DNA of 36,623 bases, taken from Rhodoplanes sp. GTDB taxonomy: Bacteria > Pseudomonadota > Alphaproteobacteria > Rhizobiales > Xanthobacteraceae. Positions 34,222 to 36,623 of this stretch are shown here, piece after piece. The stretch covers positions 1-36,623 of the forward strand of contig NZ_JACAAX010000057.1 in NCBI RefSeq assembly GCF_013377085.1, written 5' to 3'. The notes under the pieces were generated by a model. That model was given only the letters and a program-made list of their open reading frames with translations, made no database searches and was not told the origin of the DNA. Both the position numbers and the translations under genes were made by a program. The first letter of the stretch is position 1. Each line of letters starts with the position of its first letter.

Positions 34222-34656
34222 GCCGTAACTCCTTTCAACTGCTCGGCGCCGGATGTGCCCCCCGGCTTGAAGCGTGCCTAACGGAATAGCCCCTGTTTCG
34301 TTAAGCGAAGGTTCCGTCAACCTTGATGCGGCGTTGCCGCGTACCCCGGGAGATATGGAATCGGCGGAAACCGTTTGGAATGGTTAATGGGTCGTGAAGG
34401 CGGCGGCAGCGTGGCAGAGAGGCTCTTCGAAGCGCGTGAAGGCTCGCTTCGCGCCTCGGGCACGGCGGCGGCTCTCGTTCTCCCCGCTTGCGGGGAGAAG
34501 GTGGCTCGCCGCGGAGCGGCGAGACGGATGAGGGGGCGTCGCGGCAGGATCGAAGCGCCCCCTCACCCGGAGTCCGCGCATTCGCGCGAACTCCGACCTC
34601 TCCCCGCGTGCGGGGAGAGGTTAAAGAGGAGCCGCAGTCGTGGGTCGGGGCGTCGC
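34222..34656. other. Gene-free spacer between tolB and pal
   Basis: These 435 bases carry no gene I can support. They hold a structured repeat (34479-34620) and, nearer pal, TTCGTTAAGCGAA at 34297-34309, which is the podJ-upstream palindrome with one base inserted. The length of the gap suggests pal has its own promoter. Confidence 0.6.
34479..34620. repeat. Multi-hairpin structured repeat between tolB and pal
   Basis: Successive stems are TTCTCCCCGC/GCGGGGAGAA, CTCGCCGC/GCGGCGAG, GAGGGGGCG/CGCCCCCTC and CCTCTCCCCGC/GCGGGGAGAGG. The outer arms are related to each other and to 29015-29039. This composite repeat style is common in Rhizobiales spacers. Confidence 0.65.
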
Positions 34657-35991
34657 CTACGACAGCAACGGCGACCAGGCCGGGTCGGAGGCGAAGCTCG
34701 GGGTGCGGACGCGCTGCTCGTTGCGGCCGGTGACGTCGATGGTGTAGAGGGCCGGTCCCGAGCCGGGGTCGCGGAAGAACATCACGACGCGGCCGTTCGG
34801 CGCAAAGGTCGGGCCTTCGTTGTGGTAGCCGTCGGTCAAGAGGCGCTCGCCCGAGCCGTCCGGTTTCATGATGCCGATGCCGAAGCGGCCGCCGCCCTGC
34901 TTGGTGAAGGCGATGAAGTCGCCGCGCGGCGACCACACCGGGGTGGAATAGCTGCCGTCGCCGAAGCTGATGCGCTGGGCGCCGCCGCCGCTGGCCGACA
35001 TCACATAGACCTGCTGCTTGCCGCCGCGGTCGGACTCGAAGCAGATGCGCGCCCCGTCCGGCGAGAAGCACGGCGCCGTGTCGATCGCCGGCGTGTCGGT
35101 GAGCCGGGTCGTCGCCTTGGAGCGCAGATCCATCACGAACAGGTTGGAGTTGCCGCCCTGCTGCAGGCTCATGATGACGCGCTGGCCGTCCGGCGAGAAG
35201 CGCGGCGAGAAGGTCATGCCGGGGAAATTGCCGACGATCTCGCGCTGCCCGGTCTCGACATTGAGCAGGTAGACGCGCGGCTCGCCCTGCCCGAACGACA
35301 TGTAGGTGATCTCCTGGGAGGTCGGCGAGAAGCGCGGCGTCAGCACGAGGTCGTCGCCGCGGCTGAGATAGCGCACATTGGCGCCGTCCTGGTCCATCAG
35401 GGCGAGCCGCTTGACCCGGCGCTCCTTCGGCCCGGTCTCGTCGACGAAGACGATGCGGGTGTCGAAATACCCCTTCTCGCCGGTGAGCCGCTCGTAGATC
35501 GCATCCGAGATGATGTGGGCGATGCGGCGCAGATTGTCGGGCGAGGTGAAGTACTGCTGGCCGGTGAGCTGGGCGGCGCCGAACACGTCCCACAGCCGGA
35601 ACTCGGCCTTGAGGCGGCCGTCGGCCTGGCGGGTGAGGCGGCCGGTCACCAGCGCCTGGGCGTTGATGGCGCGCCAGTCGGGAAAGCGCGGCTGGGTGTC
35701 GATGGTGGTGATCTTCTCGATATAGGCGGCCGGGTCGATCGGGGCGAACAGGCCCGAGCGGCGCAGGTTCGAGGTGATGATCTGGCTGATGCCGCGCGCC
35801 GCCTCGACGTCGGCCGGGCTGCCGCCGACGAAGTCGGGAATCGCGATCGGCACCGGCTGGACATTGCCCTGGGTGACGTCGATCGACAGCACCGCATGGG
35901 CCTGACGGCTCGGCCAGCCGGCCAGCGCTCCCGCGCCCGCCGCAGCGGCTGAGGCGAGCAGGAGACGGCGACGGGTGACGCGCTCGAGCAT
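34657..35991 (-). CDS. tolB: Tol-Pal system protein TolB
   Basis: The 444-residue periplasmic protein has a signal peptide with a TRRRLLL start, close to a twin-arginine motif, ending at about residue 33. The N-terminal TolB domain covers about 35-200 ([29 protein letters not shown]). A beta-propeller follows with repeated SPDG/SPRFSP blades such as [24 protein letters not shown] and [11 protein letters not shown]. TolB shuttles between Pal and TolA. The gene follows tolA on the same strand after 107 bases. The possible Tat signal is unusual compared with Sec-exported E. coli TolB, although Arg-rich starts are common in this group. Confidence 0.96.
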   Translation of the reverse strand: MLERVTRRRLLLASAAAAGAGALAGWPSRQAHAVLSIDVTQGNVQPVPIAIPDFVGGSPADVEAARGISQIITSNLRRSGLFAPIDPAAYIEKITTIDTQPRFPDWRAINAQALVTGRLTRQADGRLKAEFRLWDVFGAAQLTGQQYFTSPDNLRRIAHIISDAIYERLTGEKGYFDTRIVFVDETGPKERRVKRLALMDQDGANVRYLSRGDDLVLTPRFSPTSQEITYMSFGQGEPRVYLLNVETGQREIVGNFPGMTFSPRFSPDGQRVIMSLQQGGNSNLFVMDLRSKATTRLTDTPAIDTAPCFSPDGARICFESDRGGKQQVYVMSASGGGAQRISFGDGSYSTPVWSPRGDFIAFTKQGGGRFGIGIMKPDGSGERLLTDGYHNEGPTFAPNGRVVMFFRDPGSGPALYTIDVTGRNEQRVRTPSFASDPAWSPLLS

Positions 35992-36098
35992 GGGAATTCT
36001 TCCTCTTCACGCCCGGAGGGCGGAGCCGCGGGGCAGCGGCTGCAATCGGACCTGAATCTGGACTCGGACCTTGACTCGGGCCCGGGCCGGACTGGCCG

Positions 36099-36623
36099 TC
36101 AGCCCCGGAACATATCGCGGGGATCGAACGTGACTTCAACATCCTTCCACACATCGTACTTGGCGATGGGGAGCTTGTAGGGCTGGCAGCGCTTGATGGC
36201 GCGCATCGCCGCCTCGGCGGCGATCTGGAACGACGGGTGGCCGCCGCGGTTCATCACGGTCGGGTCGACCGAGAGCGAGCCGTCCTGGCGGAGCTGCAGC
36301 CGCACCTTGACGACCAGCTCCTTGGCCTCGATGGCGCCGGCGGGCGGGTTCCAGCAGGCCTGGATCTGGGCCCGCAGCGCGTCGATCTCGCTCTGCGACA
36401 GGGTGGCGGCGCGGCCGGTCGGCAGGCCGAGCGAGGCGGTCTGGTTGATGGTGTCGCCGATCGCGGCCTGGCGCTGTGGGGTGCGCTTGTCGAGCAGAGC
36501 GGCAATCTTGCTCGGGTCGAAGGCCGGCTGGTTCTTCAGCGCCTCTTCCTTGCGCTTCTGCTCCTCGGCCTTCTTCTTCTGTTCCTCGAGCTTCTTCTTC
36601 TGCTCCTCGGCCTTCTTCTGGTC
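36099..36623 (-). CDS. tolA: TolA, C-terminal part
   Basis: The gene enters from the right edge and 174 residues are visible. The first 30 or so are a charged Lys/Glu/Gln helix (KKAEEQKKKLEEQ) from the long TolA coiled coil. The rest is the globular C-terminal domain, with QSEIDALRAQIQACWNPPAG, VKVRLQLRQDGSL and RCQPYKLPIAKYDVWKDVE. TolA spans the periplasm, linking the TolQR motor to TolB and Pal. The membrane helix and most of the coiled coil lie beyond the window. It precedes tolB, as in the standard tolQRAB-pal order. Confidence 0.93.
   Translation of the reverse strand, partial: DQKKAEEQKKKLEEQKKKAEEQKRKEEALKNQPAFDPSKIAALLDKRTPQRQAAIGDTINQTASLGLPTGRAATLSQSEIDALRAQIQACWNPPAGAIEAKELVVKVRLQLRQDGSLSVDPTVMNRGGHPSFQIAAEAAMRAIKRCQPYKLPIAKYDVWKDVEVTFDPRDMFRG

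Overview
The window is GC-rich chromosomal DNA from an alphaproteobacterium, most likely a Hyphomicrobiales (Rhizobiales) relative of Rhodoplanes, Rhodopseudomonas or Bradyrhizobium. The reasons are the gene order tolA-tolB-pal-cpoB-tilS-ftsH, the order purE-purK-rpsU, a PodJ-like polarity protein, three DUF3551 proteins, and palindromic intergenic repeats of the kind scattered through these genomes. The assignment is inferred from gene content; no database search was run.

Layout. 1-2834 (minus) is most of a PodJ-like coiled-coil polarity factor that runs off the left edge. 3037-4103 (plus) holds an FlK-like hotdog thioesterase and a HigB/HigA toxin-antitoxin pair. 4217-11402 (plus) is a same-strand acyl-CoA cluster: thiolase homologue, cupin, hydratase/dehydrogenase fusion, LivK-type binding protein, MIP18-family protein, biotinyl/lipoyl-like domain and acyl-CoA dehydrogenase. 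11522-12701 holds three tandem DUF3551 secreted proteins, followed by an alpha/beta hydrolase. 13721-16880 (minus) holds a TPR lipoprotein, rpsU, purK and purE. 16982-20458 holds a diguanylate cyclase, two DUF465 proteins, a YqjI-like PadR regulator and a TctC/Bug binding protein. 20681-25382 holds an acyl-CoA synthetase, a TSUP permease and prpE. 25615-28980 (minus) is a membrane/export operon, azlC-azlD-DUF4424-ltrA. 29113 to the right edge (minus) is the envelope block ftsH, tilS, cpoB, pal, tolB and a partial tolA.

The most unusual region is 4217-11402. The thiolase homologue is full length, but all four active-site residues are replaced (Cys to Gly, Asn to Asp, His to Arg, Cys to Thr). 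The adjacent FadJ-like protein keeps both hydratase glutamates but has an eroded dehydrogenase half. The 71-residue biotinyl/lipoyl-like domain has Ala where the modified Lys should be. The cupin, MIP18-family protein and acyl-CoA dehydrogenase keep their key residues. Several members of one cluster have therefore lost chemistry but kept open frames and folds, which suggests either a repurposed acyl-CoA-binding or scaffold assembly or an early stage of decay.

The second notable observation is a 141-bp palindromic repeat inside tilS (31856-31996), in frame and with a perfect 19-bp terminal inverted repeat. It adds about 47 residues to the enzyme, and a related copy lies between genes at 20508-20629. 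Regulatory candidates include twin GATATATC palindromes upstream of the PadR gene, an inverted repeat enclosing the higB ribosome-binding site, and a 14-bp palindrome upstream of the PodJ-like gene. No tRNA, rRNA, CRISPR array, insertion sequence or prophage was seen.
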